Shown here: in pieces, positions 17,922 to 26,071 of the stretch
Layout: every line of letters starts with the position of its first letter
Position numbering within the stretch: the first letter of the stretch is position 1
DNA from: BOG-908 sp963692875
GTDB lineage: Bacteria > Pseudomonadota > Alphaproteobacteria > Acetobacterales > Acetobacteraceae
Assembly (NCBI GenBank): GCA_965198755.1
Contig: OZ240673.1
Location: forward strand, 4,650,001-4,714,000
DNA: 64,000 nucleotides
Direction of reading: 5' to 3'
Notes under the pieces: model-generated
Told to the model about the DNA's origin: nothing
The model's database searches: none
Seen by the model: the letters and a program-made list of their open reading frames with translations, nothing else
Position numbers and translations under genes: made by a program

Positions 17922-18678
17922 CCCTCGACCAAAAGCGGCCATTCGCCGCCCTGGTCCTTTGCGCCGTCCTCCTCTGCTGCTTCCTCCCCAGCCTGGCGCA
18001 CGCGCAAGCAGTCTCGATCGACCTCGGCCACGCCGGAGAGCCCGGTGCCACCGGGCGCCTGGCGCAGATCACCGCGCTGGTCACAGTGCTGTCGCTGGCG
18101 CCGAGCCTGCTGGTCATGGTCACCGCTTTCACCCGGATCGTGGTCGTGCTCTCGCTGCTGTGCGGCGCGCTCGGCGCCCAGGGCACGCCACCCAATATCG
18201 TCCTGATCGGCCTGGCACTGTTCCTGACCTTGTTCGTCATGCAATCCACGCTGGACGCCGCATGGATGCAAGCCATACAGCCCATGCAGGCCGGCACGAT
18301 CGGACAGATGGACGGATTGCGCTTCGCTGCAGAACCGTTCCGCCACTTTATGGCCAACAACTTGCGCGCGCCGGACCTGGCCCTCTTCGAGCAGATCGGC
18401 CACATCACGCCTGCGGCGGACGCCGACCACGCCGACTGGCGCGCGCTGATCCCGCCTTCCTGATCGGCGAACTCCGCCGCGCCTTCGAGATCGGCTTCCT
18501 GCTCTATGTGCCTTTCACAATCATCGACTTCGTCGTCTCCAGCGTCCTGATGTCTCTCGGCATGATGATGCTCCCGCCGAGCGGCATATCCCTGCCGTTC
18601 AAGCTGATCTTCTTCGTCATGGTCGATGGTTGGCGTTTGGTCGCCGGCAGCCTGACGCAGAGCTTCTCAACCGGCTGA
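17918..18678 (+). pseudogene. fliP: fliP, single-base frameshift
   Basis: FliP forms the core of the flagellar export pore. After a signal sequence (to about AHAQ), ITALVTVLSLAPSLLVMVTA, FTRIVVVLSLL and PPNIVLIGLALFLT are intact. At about 18453 the sequence ATCCCGCC lacks one base relative to the expected Ile-Pro-Ala-Phe codons, and a TGA follows. The remaining conserved segments (GELRRAFEIGFLLYVPF, MMMLPPSGISLPFKLIFFV) continue in the next frame to 18678. One inserted base would restore about 253 codons. Confidence 0.87.
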
Positions 18679-18730
18679 ACAACCGCCGTGCCCCTGCGTT
18701 CACGTCGCTGACACAGCAGGGAACACCACC

Positions 18731-18994
18731 ATGAAGCAGCCCCACACGGAACAAGCGCTGGACCACACGGACGACCAGCAGAACACCGGCAACCACGTCG
18801 CACCTGGCACGCCGGGCCACACGCCAGGAGGCACGCGCATCGGCGCGGACAACGTCGAACAACCCAAGACCAACATCGAGCAGGGTACCGACGTCGAGAA
18901 GGTGGCTAGTCTGGAAGAGGATCTCGACGACTCACTCAGCGTGAACGGCCCAACGGAACGCACCGCCGAGCGCGATGAGCGCGGGCGGATTTAA
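18731..18994 (+). CDS. Small acidic hydrophilic protein, unknown
   Basis: 87 residues, rich in Asp, Glu, Gln, Thr and Gly, with no hydrophobic segment; it should be disordered. No family recognised. A GGGA site lies about 9 bases before the ATG. It stands alone between fliP and the hsp20 terminator, with codon use similar to its neighbours. It may be a stress-related small protein, but nothing in the sequence proves that. Confidence 0.55.
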   Translation: MKQPHTEQALDHTDDQQNTGNHVAPGTPGHTPGGTRIGADNVEQPKTNIEQGTDVEKVASLEEDLDDSLSVNGPTERTAERDERGRI

Positions 18995-19035
18995 CCGAGG
19001 TCCGCTAACTGCAGAAAAGCAAGCTAGTCTGAAAC

Positions 19036-19074
19036 ACAAAAGACCGGCCCAGGCAGTACCTGCCCGGGCCGGTC
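19036..19074 (-). terminator. Rho-independent terminator of the hsp20 gene
   Basis: A 15-base stem GACCGGCCCAGGCAG / CTGCCCGGGCCGGTC around TAC, followed on the minus strand by TTTTGTGTTTC. It lies 7 bp past the hsp20 stop. Confidence 0.85.
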
Positions 19075-19080
19075 AGTAGA

Positions 19081-19560
19081 CTACGCCGCCTTGTGTTCGA
19101 CGACGCTGGCGTCATCGTTGGCGATCGCCGCAGGCTGGGTCGCGCCAATCGAGATGCGGCGCGGCTTCAGCGCTTCCGGCACGACGCGCTTCAGGCCAAC
19201 ATGCAGCAACCCATGCTGCAGGTCTGCGCCATCCACCACGATGTGGTCGGCCAGCACGAACCGGCGTTCGAACGCACGGCCTGCAATGCCACGGTGCAGA
19301 ACCTCGGCCTTGCTCTGCTCATCGGCCAGGCGGCCGCTGACGTGCAAGGTGTTGTCCTTCACGACGATCTCGATGTTGTCTGGACCGAAGCCAGCCACAG
19401 CCATCGTCAGACGGTAGGCATCCTCGCCGGTCTTCTCGATGTTGTAGGGCGGGTATGTCTGGCTCGAAGCGGTCTCAGCCGCAGTGTCAGCCAGGCGCGC
19501 GAGCCGGTCGAAGCCGATCGCTGTACGGAAAAGGGGTGCGAAGTCATACGTCATGGTCAT
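19081..19560 (-). CDS. Small heat-shock protein (Hsp20, IbpA type)
   Basis: 159 residues. Class A bacterial small heat-shock chaperone that holds unfolding proteins. The N-terminal segment (TYDFAPLFRTAIGFDRL) matches IbpA/HspH. The alpha-crystallin domain spans about 36-125, starting YPPYNIEKTGEDAYRL, with the conserved G-L-L strand in LQHGLLHVGL. The ATG at 19560 has GGAGG 5 bases upstream. That site lies inside a ROSE-like hairpin, so translation is probably heat-induced. A strong terminator follows. Confidence 0.95.
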   Translation of the reverse strand: MTMTYDFAPLFRTAIGFDRLARLADTAAETASSQTYPPYNIEKTGEDAYRLTMAVAGFGPDNIEIVVKDNTLHVSGRLADEQSKAEVLHRGIAGRAFERRFVLADHIVVDGADLQHGLLHVGLKRVVPEALKPRRISIGATQPAAIANDDASVVEHKAA

Positions 19561-19650
19561 GAAACCTCCTGCAACAGCAAGGTTGGTGATGATCGGACCG
19601 CCCCGGTTGGGGCCGGCCCTGTCAGTCCCCGAAGCCCCGAATGGGCGCCT
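19561..19650 (-). promoter_or_regulatory. ROSE-like RNA thermometer (candidate)
   Basis: On the minus strand the leader ends CCTTGCTGTTGCAGGAGG just before the hsp20 ATG. CCTTGCT can pair with the AGGAGG ribosome-binding site, the arrangement of the last hairpin of ROSE elements (TTGCT opposite AGGA). Upstream GC-rich repeats (GGCCGGCCCC, CCGGGGCGG) could form the additional hairpins. The limits are approximate. Confidence 0.5.
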
Positions 19651-19703
19651 CGAACAGCGCAGGATTTAGTCCAGGCTCAGCCCGGTTCAAGGCCTCGACA
19701 CAA

Positions 19704-19735
19704 GCGGCCGGCGCGAAGTTCCGCACGCCGGCCGC
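19704..19735 (-). terminator. Terminator-like hairpin after rpmE
   Basis: GCGGCCGGCG and CGCCGGCCGC pair around a 12-base loop, 8 bp past the rpmE stop. The T-tract is weak on the minus strand (TTGTGT), so it may only stabilise the 3' end. Confidence 0.6.
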
Positions 19736-19742
19736 CTGGCGT

Positions 19743-19973
19743 TCAGCCGGCTTTCTTGGCGCCCAGGCCAGCGAACTTCTTGTTGAATTTGGCAACCTGG
19801 CCACCGGTGTCCATCATGCGCTGCACGCCGGTCCAGGCCGGGTGGCTCTTGGGGTCGATGTCCAGGCGAATGGTGTCGCCAGCCTTCCCCATGCAGGAGC
19901 GGGTCTGGTAGGTGGTTCCGTCCGTCATGATGACGGTGATCTCGTGGTAGTCGGGGTGGATGCCGGACTTCAT
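19743..19973 (-). CDS. rpmE: 50S ribosomal protein L31
   Basis: 76 residues. Bridges the large and small ribosomal subunits. The family motifs are clear: MKSGIHPDYHEITV, DGTTYQTRS and IDPKSHPAWTG, with a basic C-terminus (NKKFAGLGAKKAG). It lacks the CxxC zinc pairs of the Cys-containing form, as is common in alphaproteobacteria. It is monocistronic, with a GC-rich hairpin after the stop. Confidence 0.97.
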   Translation of the reverse strand: MKSGIHPDYHEITVIMTDGTTYQTRSCMGKAGDTIRLDIDPKSHPAWTGVQRMMDTGGQVAKFNKKFAGLGAKKAG

Positions 19974-20061
19974 GGCAGGTCGCCTCTCAACAAGAATGGC
20001 GCGCCCGATGCCGACCGGGTGCGCGAAGCGGGTTTACCTACAGGGGCCAAGCTTTCGACTC

Positions 20062-20198
20062 AAGGCAAGCGGTTCTTTTTTGAAAAAAAGAACCAAAAAA
20101 CTTTTGCTCCCTGTCGGGGGTTTATCCAGCAAGCGCGCGACAGCGAAGACAAAAGTTTTTGCTTCTTTTTTCAAATCCAAAAAAGAAGGTCTTGCTTA
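20062..20198. repeat. Element A copy 7
   Basis: Arm 2 left (GCGGTTC...GAACC), core half CGCGCGACAGCG, arm 1 right (GCTTC...GAAGGTC). The left half of the core is degenerate (CTGTCGGGGG). The end GCTTAA contains the reversed stop codon of the PEBP gene. Confidence 0.9.
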
Positions 20199-20771
20199 AA
20201 TCCTTTGATAAACGCCAATCACCCGAGCCGCCGCCAACAAGTTCCCCTTCAAAGCCCGCAGCAACTGCCCCCGCCCAGGCGGGCTCGTGAAACTCGGCAC
20301 AACGTCGGCCGCGAACAACTGGAACGCATAGCGGTGCGGCCCGTGCCCAGGCACCGGCGAGGGCGCCATCCACCCCGGCCGTGCCACCGAGTTCCGGCCA
20401 ACCTGGAATCCCAGCGGCGAGACCCGGGTCTGTTTCATCCCAAGCCCGCCCTCCTGTATCCCCGAGAGCGTCGGCGGAATCGAGTGCAGCACCGCATGCA
20501 CCAGCGGACGCGGAAACGGCGCGTCGGCGTCCTCCACGATCAGCGCCAGCGACTTCGTCCCCTCCGGTGCGCCGTGCCATTCAAGCGGCGGAAACAGCGC
20601 CTCGCCATCCTGCGTGTAACGGTCCGGGATCGTGCCGCCATCCTCGAAGGCCGGGCTGGTGATCACCAGGCCTCCCCGCGGCAGGTCCAGCCGGCTGGTG
20701 GCGAGCGCTCCCATGCCCGGCCGCACCTGGCGGAGCATCTGGCCGACCTTACGCGCCCACTCGTTCGCCAT
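20196..20771 (-). CDS. PEBP family protein (YbhB/YbcL-like)
   Basis: 191 residues. Phosphatidylethanolamine-binding-protein fold, bacterial Raf-kinase-inhibitor-like branch; ligand and role in bacteria are not established. The two ligand-pocket motifs are present: the DPDAP-like segment EDADAPFPRPLVHAVLH and the GxHRY motif GPHRYAFQLFA. The N-terminal about 30 residues (MANEWARKVGQMLRQV) extend beyond the core domain, and there is no signal peptide. The TAA stop comes from element A copy 7. Divergent from the transporter gene. Confidence 0.92.
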   Translation of the reverse strand: MANEWARKVGQMLRQVRPGMGALATSRLDLPRGGLVITSPAFEDGGTIPDRYTQDGEALFPPLEWHGAPEGTKSLALIVEDADAPFPRPLVHAVLHSIPPTLSGIQEGGLGMKQTRVSPLGFQVGRNSVARPGWMAPSPVPGHGPHRYAFQLFAADVVPSFTSPPGRGQLLRALKGNLLAAARVIGVYQRI

Positions 20772-20935
20772 CGCCCAACTCCCCGGCCCGCACGGTCCAT
20801 ACCGGGACCATCCGGACGCACTGCCCGCCGACGCGGCGTGGGCGTGCTCTTTTCACCTGTCAACGCCTAGTGCAACCCTGACCTCCGCCATGCCTTGCTG
20901 CACCGCAGCTTCGTCCACACTACGTTGGCAGGGCG

Positions 20936-22216
20936 GTGGCGGAACAGTCGTTCGCGCCGGAACGGACGGGGACATCGGATTTGAGCCTTTCACTGACCGG
21001 CAAGGTCGCCGCCATACCGTCAGCCAGGCCAGCCGCTGCCGCCGGCGGCGCGGTTTTCGCCGTCCTGCTGGCCATCAGCTTCTCCCACCTGCTCAACGAT
21101 CTGATGCAGGCGCTGGTCCCGGCCATCTACCCGGTGCTCAAACAGCGCCTCGGCCTGAGCTTCGGCCAGATCGGCGGCATCACCCTGGTCAACCAGCTCA
21201 CCGCCTCGGTGCTGCAGCCGCTCATCGGCACCTACACGGACCGCCGGCCGATGCCCTACTCGCTGCCGTTCGGCATGGCCTCCACCCTGGTGGGCCTGCT
21301 GCTGCTCAGCCAGGCCGACAGCTACCCCGCGCTGCTGATCTCGGTGGCCTGCGTGGGTGTCGGCTCAAGCGTGTTCCACCCGGAGAGCTCGCGCGTCGCA
21401 CGGCTCGCCTCGGGCGGGCGGCACGGCATGGCGCAGTCGGTGTTCCAGGTCGGCGGCAACGCCGGCACCGCGCTGGGGCCGCTGATGGCCGCCCTGGTCA
21501 TCGCACCGCACGGGCACCACGTCGGTGGACAGGGGCTGGTGGCCTGGTTCGGCCTGGCGGCGCTGGCCGGCATGGTCGTGCTGGGTGGGGTCAGCATCTG
21601 GTACAGCCACCGCGCCCGCGCCCGCCAGGCCCACGCGCCGGAGCCGGCCGTGGGCCTCGGCAAGCGGCAAATCAGCGGCGCCATGGCCATCCTGGTAGCG
21701 CTGATGCTGTCGAAGTTCTTCTACATGGCCGGCATGTCGAACTACTACCAGTTCTTCCTGATCGACCGCTTCCACATGGACACCCACACCGCGCAGCTCT
21801 GCCTGTTCCTCTTCCTCGGCGCGTTCGCCGCGGGCACGCTGCTGGGCGGCCCGATCGGTGACCGGATCGGCCGCAAGCGCATCATCTGGGTGTCCATCCT
21901 GGGCGTGCTGCCGTTCACGCTGCTGCTGCCCTACGTGGGGGAGACGGCCACCGTCCTGCTGACCATCCCCATCGGGCTGCTGCTGGCCTCGGCGTTCCCG
22001 GCCATCGTGGTCTACGCGCAGGAACTGATGCCCGGCCGGGTCGGCACCGTGTCTGGCCTGATGTTCGGTCTGGCGTTCGGGCTGGGCGGGCTAGGCGCCG
22101 CGGCGCTGGGCCTGCTGGCAGATCGCACCAGCATCGAGCTGGTGTTCGAGCTGTGCGCCTGCCTGCCGGCGATCGGGCTGCTTGCGGGGTTCCTGCCGCC
22201 GGTGGAGCGGGCCTGA
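20936..22216 (+). CDS. MFS transporter, fosmidomycin-resistance (Fsr) type
   Basis: 426 residues with about 12 membrane helices after a 38-residue cytoplasmic start. The FSHLLNDLMQALVPAIYPVL segment and the NQLTASVLQPLIGTYTDRRP loop are typical of the Fsr branch of the major facilitator superfamily, as are VFHPESSRVAR and the second-half loop GGPIGDRIGRKR. Relatives export fosmidomycin and other drugs by proton antiport; the natural substrate here is unknown. The GTG start has a GGGCG site close by. Element A copy 8 starts at its stop codon. Confidence 0.9.
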   Translation: MAEQSFAPERTGTSDLSLSLTGKVAAIPSARPAAAAGGAVFAVLLAISFSHLLNDLMQALVPAIYPVLKQRLGLSFGQIGGITLVNQLTASVLQPLIGTYTDRRPMPYSLPFGMASTLVGLLLLSQADSYPALLISVACVGVGSSVFHPESSRVARLASGGRHGMAQSVFQVGGNAGTALGPLMAALVIAPHGHHVGGQGLVAWFGLAALAGMVVLGGVSIWYSHRARARQAHAPEPAVGLGKRQISGAMAILVALMLSKFFYMAGMSNYYQFFLIDRFHMDTHTAQLCLFLFLGAFAAGTLLGGPIGDRIGRKRIIWVSILGVLPFTLLLPYVGETATVLLTIPIGLLLASAFPAIVVYAQELMPGRVGTVSGLMFGLAFGLGGLGAAALGLLADRTSIELVFELCACLPAIGLLAGFLPPVERA

Positions 22217-22349
22217 AGCAAGCAAGCGGTTCTTTTTGAAAAAAAGAACCAAAAAACTTTTGCGTCCGCTGTCGCGCGCTCGTCCGAAAAATCCGCGAGA
22301 GCCGCGATAAAAGCTTTTTGCTTCTTCTCGAAAAAGAAGGCCTTGCTTC
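22217..22349. repeat. Element A copy 8
   Basis: Begins right after the transporter TGA: AAGCAAGCAAGCGGTTC (arm 2), core CCGCTGTCGCGCGCTC...GCGAGAGCCGCG, arm 1 right (GCTTC...GAAGGCC). Confidence 0.93.
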
Positions 22350-22386
22350 GGCCCTCTCGACGACAGGCGAGCCCTTGCACGCACCG

Positions 22387-23955
22387 ATGAACCAGCGATC
22401 CGACCAGGCCTTCCTGCAGGCGGAGATCCTCTTCCCCGCGCAGCCTCTCCAACTGATTAACCCGCTCGTGCACGCCAACACGGCGAGCCTGGACCTACCC
22501 ACCGCCAACTGGTTGCGTTGGTGCTACGCCCCGCGCGAAACGCAGCTGCCGGACGTGCGTCTCGGCCGCTACCCGCCGGGCACCTGCCTGCAGGGCCACC
22601 TCTCCTTCCAGGTGCTCGCCGGCGGCTGCCTCGTCGCCGACCAGACGGCCCACCCGGACGAAGACCTGCACGCCACCCGCGCGGCCCTGGCCTCGGCCAG
22701 CGCGTCCGCCATCGACGTCGACAGGCCCTGCCTGCTCGCCTGTCGCGCCGGCGAGTGGTGCTGGGGCCACTGGCTGCTCGACATGCTGCCGAAGATCGTC
22801 ACCGCAGAACTGCACAGCCCGAAGCGCTTCACCTACGCCGTGCCCGCCGGCATCGTCGATCCGCAGGAACGGCCGCACCACGCGCCCAACTACGTGCGCT
22901 CCGTGCTGGGCTCGCTGGCCGCCTATGGCATCGACCCCAGCCGGCTGCTGCGGATACGCGCCAACCAGACCTACCGTTTCGACAACCTGTTCGACGTCTC
23001 GGGCACCAGCGGCAAGCACATGCACCCCGGCGTGCTCGCGGCCATGCGGGCGCTGCCCGACTCTGGCGAGCCAGCAGGCGGCTCGCTCGCTGTGCTGCGG
23101 GCCAGACCGAGCATACGCACGCTGGTCAACGCGCCGGCGCTGCGCACCGGCCTGTCTGCCGCCGGGTTCGACTGCCTCGACCTCGGCGCCGCCAGCTTCG
23201 CCCAACAGGTGGCGGCCTTTCGCGGCAGCCGCCTGGTCGCCGGCGACCTCGGCTCCAACCTCGCCGGCATCATCTACGCGCAGCCGGGCACCGCGCTCGC
23301 AACACTGGCGCCGCTGCGCTGGCCTGATGACTATTTCCTGAAACTCTTCCAGCGCCTGGACATCGTCGTCGCCGACATACGCGGCACCTCGCTGCCCGAG
23401 CCAGGGCAGAGCACCGGCCACGCCGACTACCTCGTCCACCCGCCGGACCTCGCCGCAGGGTTGCAGGCCGCCGCCGCGGCACAACGCTCCGGCGCCGCCA
23501 GGACGCGCATCGGCAGCCACCTGGCCGTCCGCCGCCCTGGCGAAGTGCTGCTGAGCGTGGACTTCTCCGCCGCCGGCAACGCCGCTGCCTATGCCTGCCA
23601 GGGCTTCGCCGAGCCGGAAGTGCGAGGAACCTGGTCGGTCGGTCCCCGCTCGTCCGTCCGCCTGCCACCCGTACCGGGCGCGGCCCTGCTGGAGATATGC
23701 GGCACCGGCTTCGTCCGGCCGCCCTACCTCGTCGCCAAGCCGTTCGCCGTCAGCCTGAACGGCGAACGCGTGGCCGAATGGGCCGTCGGCGAAGCGGCGG
23801 CGCTGTTCGTGGAAATCCCGCCGCACATGGCGCACGGCGCGTTGCTGGTCGGCTTGGAGCACCCTGTTTGCCCGTCACCCAAAGCGATGGGCGCGTCCGA
23901 CGACGACCGGGCGCTGGGGTTTCAGTTCCAAACGTTGCGGGTCAGGAAGGCTTAG
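22387..23955 (+). CDS. Glycosyltransferase family 61-like protein
   Basis: 522 residues. The segment WCWGHWLLDMLPKIVTAE (about 125-142) is the conserved H-W-x-x-D-x-L-P block of the GT61 (DUF563) family. The later LVAGDLGSNLAGIIYAQPG block (about 280-298) matches the family's second motif region (normally xGxHGAgLxNxxF), although it has Asp-Leu in place of His-Gly, so catalysis is uncertain. The C-terminal about 150 residues form an extra beta-rich domain. It should be cytosolic, adding sugars to a glycan or protein. The ATG at 22387 is chosen because the sequence before it is element A. Confidence 0.8.
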   Translation: MNQRSDQAFLQAEILFPAQPLQLINPLVHANTASLDLPTANWLRWCYAPRETQLPDVRLGRYPPGTCLQGHLSFQVLAGGCLVADQTAHPDEDLHATRAALASASASAIDVDRPCLLACRAGEWCWGHWLLDMLPKIVTAELHSPKRFTYAVPAGIVDPQERPHHAPNYVRSVLGSLAAYGIDPSRLLRIRANQTYRFDNLFDVSGTSGKHMHPGVLAAMRALPDSGEPAGGSLAVLRARPSIRTLVNAPALRTGLSAAGFDCLDLGAASFAQQVAAFRGSRLVAGDLGSNLAGIIYAQPGTALATLAPLRWPDDYFLKLFQRLDIVVADIRGTSLPEPGQSTGHADYLVHPPDLAAGLQAAAAAQRSGAARTRIGSHLAVRRPGEVLLSVDFSAAGNAAAYACQGFAEPEVRGTWSVGPRSSVRLPPVPGAALLEICGTGFVRPPYLVAKPFAVSLNGERVAEWAVGEAAALFVEIPPHMAHGALLVGLEHPVCPSPKAMGASDDDRALGFQFQTLRVRKA

Positions 23956-23978
23956 TGACAGACCGTACTAAAGAAAAA

Positions 23979-24110
23979 GCGAAGCGCTTCTTTTTTGAAA
24001 AAAAGAAGCAAAAAACTTTTGTTCCCTTGGGCGCACGTCGGCTGAAGTGTCCGCAACAGCCGAGACAATGGTTTTTTGCTGCTTTTTTCAAAAAAGCAGG
24101 CCTTGCTTTC
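23979..24110. repeat. Element A copy 9
   Basis: Left GCGCTTC...AAGAAGC hairpin, a divergent core (GGGCGCACGTCGGC...CCGCAACAGCCGA), and right GCTGC...GCAGGCC hairpin. Both arms are arm-1-like. It closely resembles the degenerate copy in flhB. Confidence 0.9.
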
Positions 24111-24250
24111 TCCTGTCCTAAACTTTGTTGATACCAAACGATAGGACTTCTCGGAAACTTTCGGAGCTTGCCAACACCTATCCAGTCTGGCCTAAAGAAC
24201 TCGGATCGGGATCAGAACCGCCTATTGAGTAGCGCTGCGGTTTCAGCTTG

Positions 24251-25069
24251 TCACGCTGTATTCGGCGGTGCCGACAAGTCGATTACTGTGGGAAAGTAGC
24301 AGTACGCGTCGAGGAACTCCGGCTCATGCAGAAGCGCCGAGAGATCCGGCAATTGACGGGAGTAGTATTGCACGTTGTTGAAACCCACTTTGCCGTAGAT
24401 CCAGCCGCTTTTCAACTTCAGAGGGTCGGCAGTCAGACTGTTTTGGCGAACGAAGTTCCAAAGCATGGAACACCAGATGTTCGGGACGAGCTTCTCCATG
24501 CCAAAGGCGGCATCGGCTAGGACGTATTCCGGACATGAGAAACGTTCGATCGCTGTCGTCTCCAGCACCAGTTTTTGGCCAGGAACATCAGGAAGATGGA
24601 ACGCCTCCGCGGTATCGAGGCGCCAACACCGCCTGCCAGCTAGGAAGTGGCGCTGGTTGACGCGCACCGCTTCAGCTGCGCCGAGCAGGCCGCCGGCAGC
24701 ACCGGCCAAGCCGCCGGCCACACCGTCGTCCTGCACATCGATGAACTCGCGCCGTAGCGTTCGTGCGGTGAAGCCCCGCTGCCAGTCGACCGGGTCTACC
24801 ACCACCCAGTCGTGATGCGGTCGCGCAACGTCGCCGACGACGGGCATGTTCTTGATGCCGTGGAACTTCAGCGTCGGCTTGCTGTTAAACGTCCGCTTCG
24901 TCTTCTCGACAGTGGCGTATTGGCTGTTCAAGTGAGACGGAAAGTTCATGATGAGGTTGCGTGCCAAGCCCTCCTTAGACACGACCGGTGCATCGAACAC
25001 GATCCGGTAACGGTTGAAATGATACGGGCCTACTCCGCCCTGCACCGGCATCTCGACGAAATCAGCCAA
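24251..25069 (-). CDS. Hypothetical protein, no family recognised
   Basis: 272 residues from a TTG start that has GGGGGGA 5 bases upstream and lies 17 bp after the ksgA stop; an ATG six codons later is the alternative. The sequence is well folded in appearance, with many aromatics (PYHFNRYRIVFDAP, PNIWCSMLWNFVRQN, GFNNVQYYSRQLP) and five Cys residues, and has a central Gly/Ala stretch (about 130-150) that could be a glycine-zipper helix. It has no signal peptide. Codon usage is less GC-biased than its neighbours, which hints at acquisition. Coupling to ksgA may be positional only. Confidence 0.6.
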   Translation of the reverse strand: MADFVEMPVQGGVGPYHFNRYRIVFDAPVVSKEGLARNLIMNFPSHLNSQYATVEKTKRTFNSKPTLKFHGIKNMPVVGDVARPHHDWVVVDPVDWQRGFTARTLRREFIDVQDDGVAGGLAGAAGGLLGAAEAVRVNQRHFLAGRRCWRLDTAEAFHLPDVPGQKLVLETTAIERFSCPEYVLADAAFGMEKLVPNIWCSMLWNFVRQNSLTADPLKLKSGWIYGKVGFNNVQYYSRQLPDLSALLHEPEFLDAYCYFPTVIDLSAPPNTA

Positions 25070-25086
25070 GGCTTCCCCCCTGTAGG

Positions 25087-25932
25087 CTACAGCGGGCCAA
25101 CGCCTGCGGACGCCGTATCGTTCTGGCTCGTCAAAAAAAGTTGCGCCAAAGTCTCGAACTCGGCCACGCTGAGCGTCTCCGCCCGCCGCTCCGGCGCGAT
25201 GCCGGCGCGCGCCAGCAGCGCCTCCCCGCCGAGCGTTTTCAACGAGCCGCGCAGCATTTTGCGCCGTTGTCCGAACGCCGCCGCCGTCACCCGCTCCATC
25301 GCCGCGAACAGCGCCAGCGCGGGTTGGGCGGCGTGCGGCACCAGCCCCACCACGGCGGAGAACACCTTCGGCGGCGGGGTGAACGCGCTGGGCGGGATGC
25401 GCATCAGCATCTCCGTCGTGCAGATCCACTGCGTCAGCACCGCCAGCCGGCCATAAGCCTCGGTGTCCGGCGCGGCCGCGATGCGCTCGGCCACCTCGAG
25501 CTGGAACATCAGCGTCAACCGCTCCCAGCACGCCGCCTGCTTCAGCCAGCCCACCAGCAGCGGGGTAGCCACATTATAGGGCAGGTTCGCCACGATCTGC
25601 CGCGGTGCCGGCACCAGCGCGGCCAGGTCGGTCTGCAGCGCGTCGGCCTGCACAAGGCGCAACCGGCCATCGCTCGCGGCGGCCAGCGCCCGGATCGCCT
25701 CGGCCGCGCGCGGATCTACTTCCACCGCCACCACGCTTGCCGCGGAGCTCGCCAACAGCGCACGCGTCAGGCCGCCGGGGCCGGGGCCGACTTCGACCAC
25801 GTGTCGGCCGGTCAGGTCGCCGGCCTGGCGGGCGATCTTGGCGGTGAGGTTCTCGTCCAGCAGGAAGTGTTGGCCGAGCTTGCGGCGGGCGTCGAGGCGG
25901 TAGTCGGAGATGACTTGGCGAAGCGGGATCAC
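25087..25932 (-). CDS. ksgA: 16S rRNA dimethyladenosine transferase
   Basis: About 281 residues. Dimethylates two adjacent adenosines near the 3' end of 16S rRNA in late 30S assembly. Motifs: DARRKLGQHFLLDENL start, SAM-binding EVGPGPGGLTRALL, VEVDPRAAEAI, catalytic NLPYNVATPLL and the C-terminal FGQRRKMLRGSLK block. The start is uncertain: a GTG at 25932 or a TTG at 25941, both at the edge of element A copy 10. The gene follows hslU in the same direction. Confidence 0.96.
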   Translation of the reverse strand: MIPLRQVISDYRLDARRKLGQHFLLDENLTAKIARQAGDLTGRHVVEVGPGPGGLTRALLASSAASVVAVEVDPRAAEAIRALAAASDGRLRLVQADALQTDLAALVPAPRQIVANLPYNVATPLLVGWLKQAACWERLTLMFQLEVAERIAAAPDTEAYGRLAVLTQWICTTEMLMRIPPSAFTPPPKVFSAVVGLVPHAAQPALALFAAMERVTAAAFGQRRKMLRGSLKTLGGEALLARAGIAPERRAETLSVAEFETLAQLFLTSQNDTASAGVGPL

Positions 25933-25934
25933 CG

Positions 25935-26066
25935 GAAGCAAGCAGTTCTTTTTTGAAAAAAAGAACCGAAAAACTTTTGTTCCCTGTCGGCGACTCTCTC
26001 GCCAGCGCGCGACAGCGGAGACAAAAGCTTTTTGCTTCTTTTTCTCGAAAAAGAAGCGCTTGCTTC
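25935..26066. repeat. Element A copy 10
   Basis: Arm 2 left (GCAGTTC...GAACC), core half GCGCGCGACAGCGG, arm 1 right (GCTTC...GAAGCGC). It separates hslU from ksgA and touches the possible ksgA start codons. Confidence 0.92.
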
Positions 26067-26071
26067 CTCTG

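Noticed and set aside
17660..18463. A single 267-codon fliO-fliP fusion protein
   Set aside because: The frame is open by chance through fliO after a frameshift. The true fliO C-terminus and the fliP ATG overlap are visible in the other frame.
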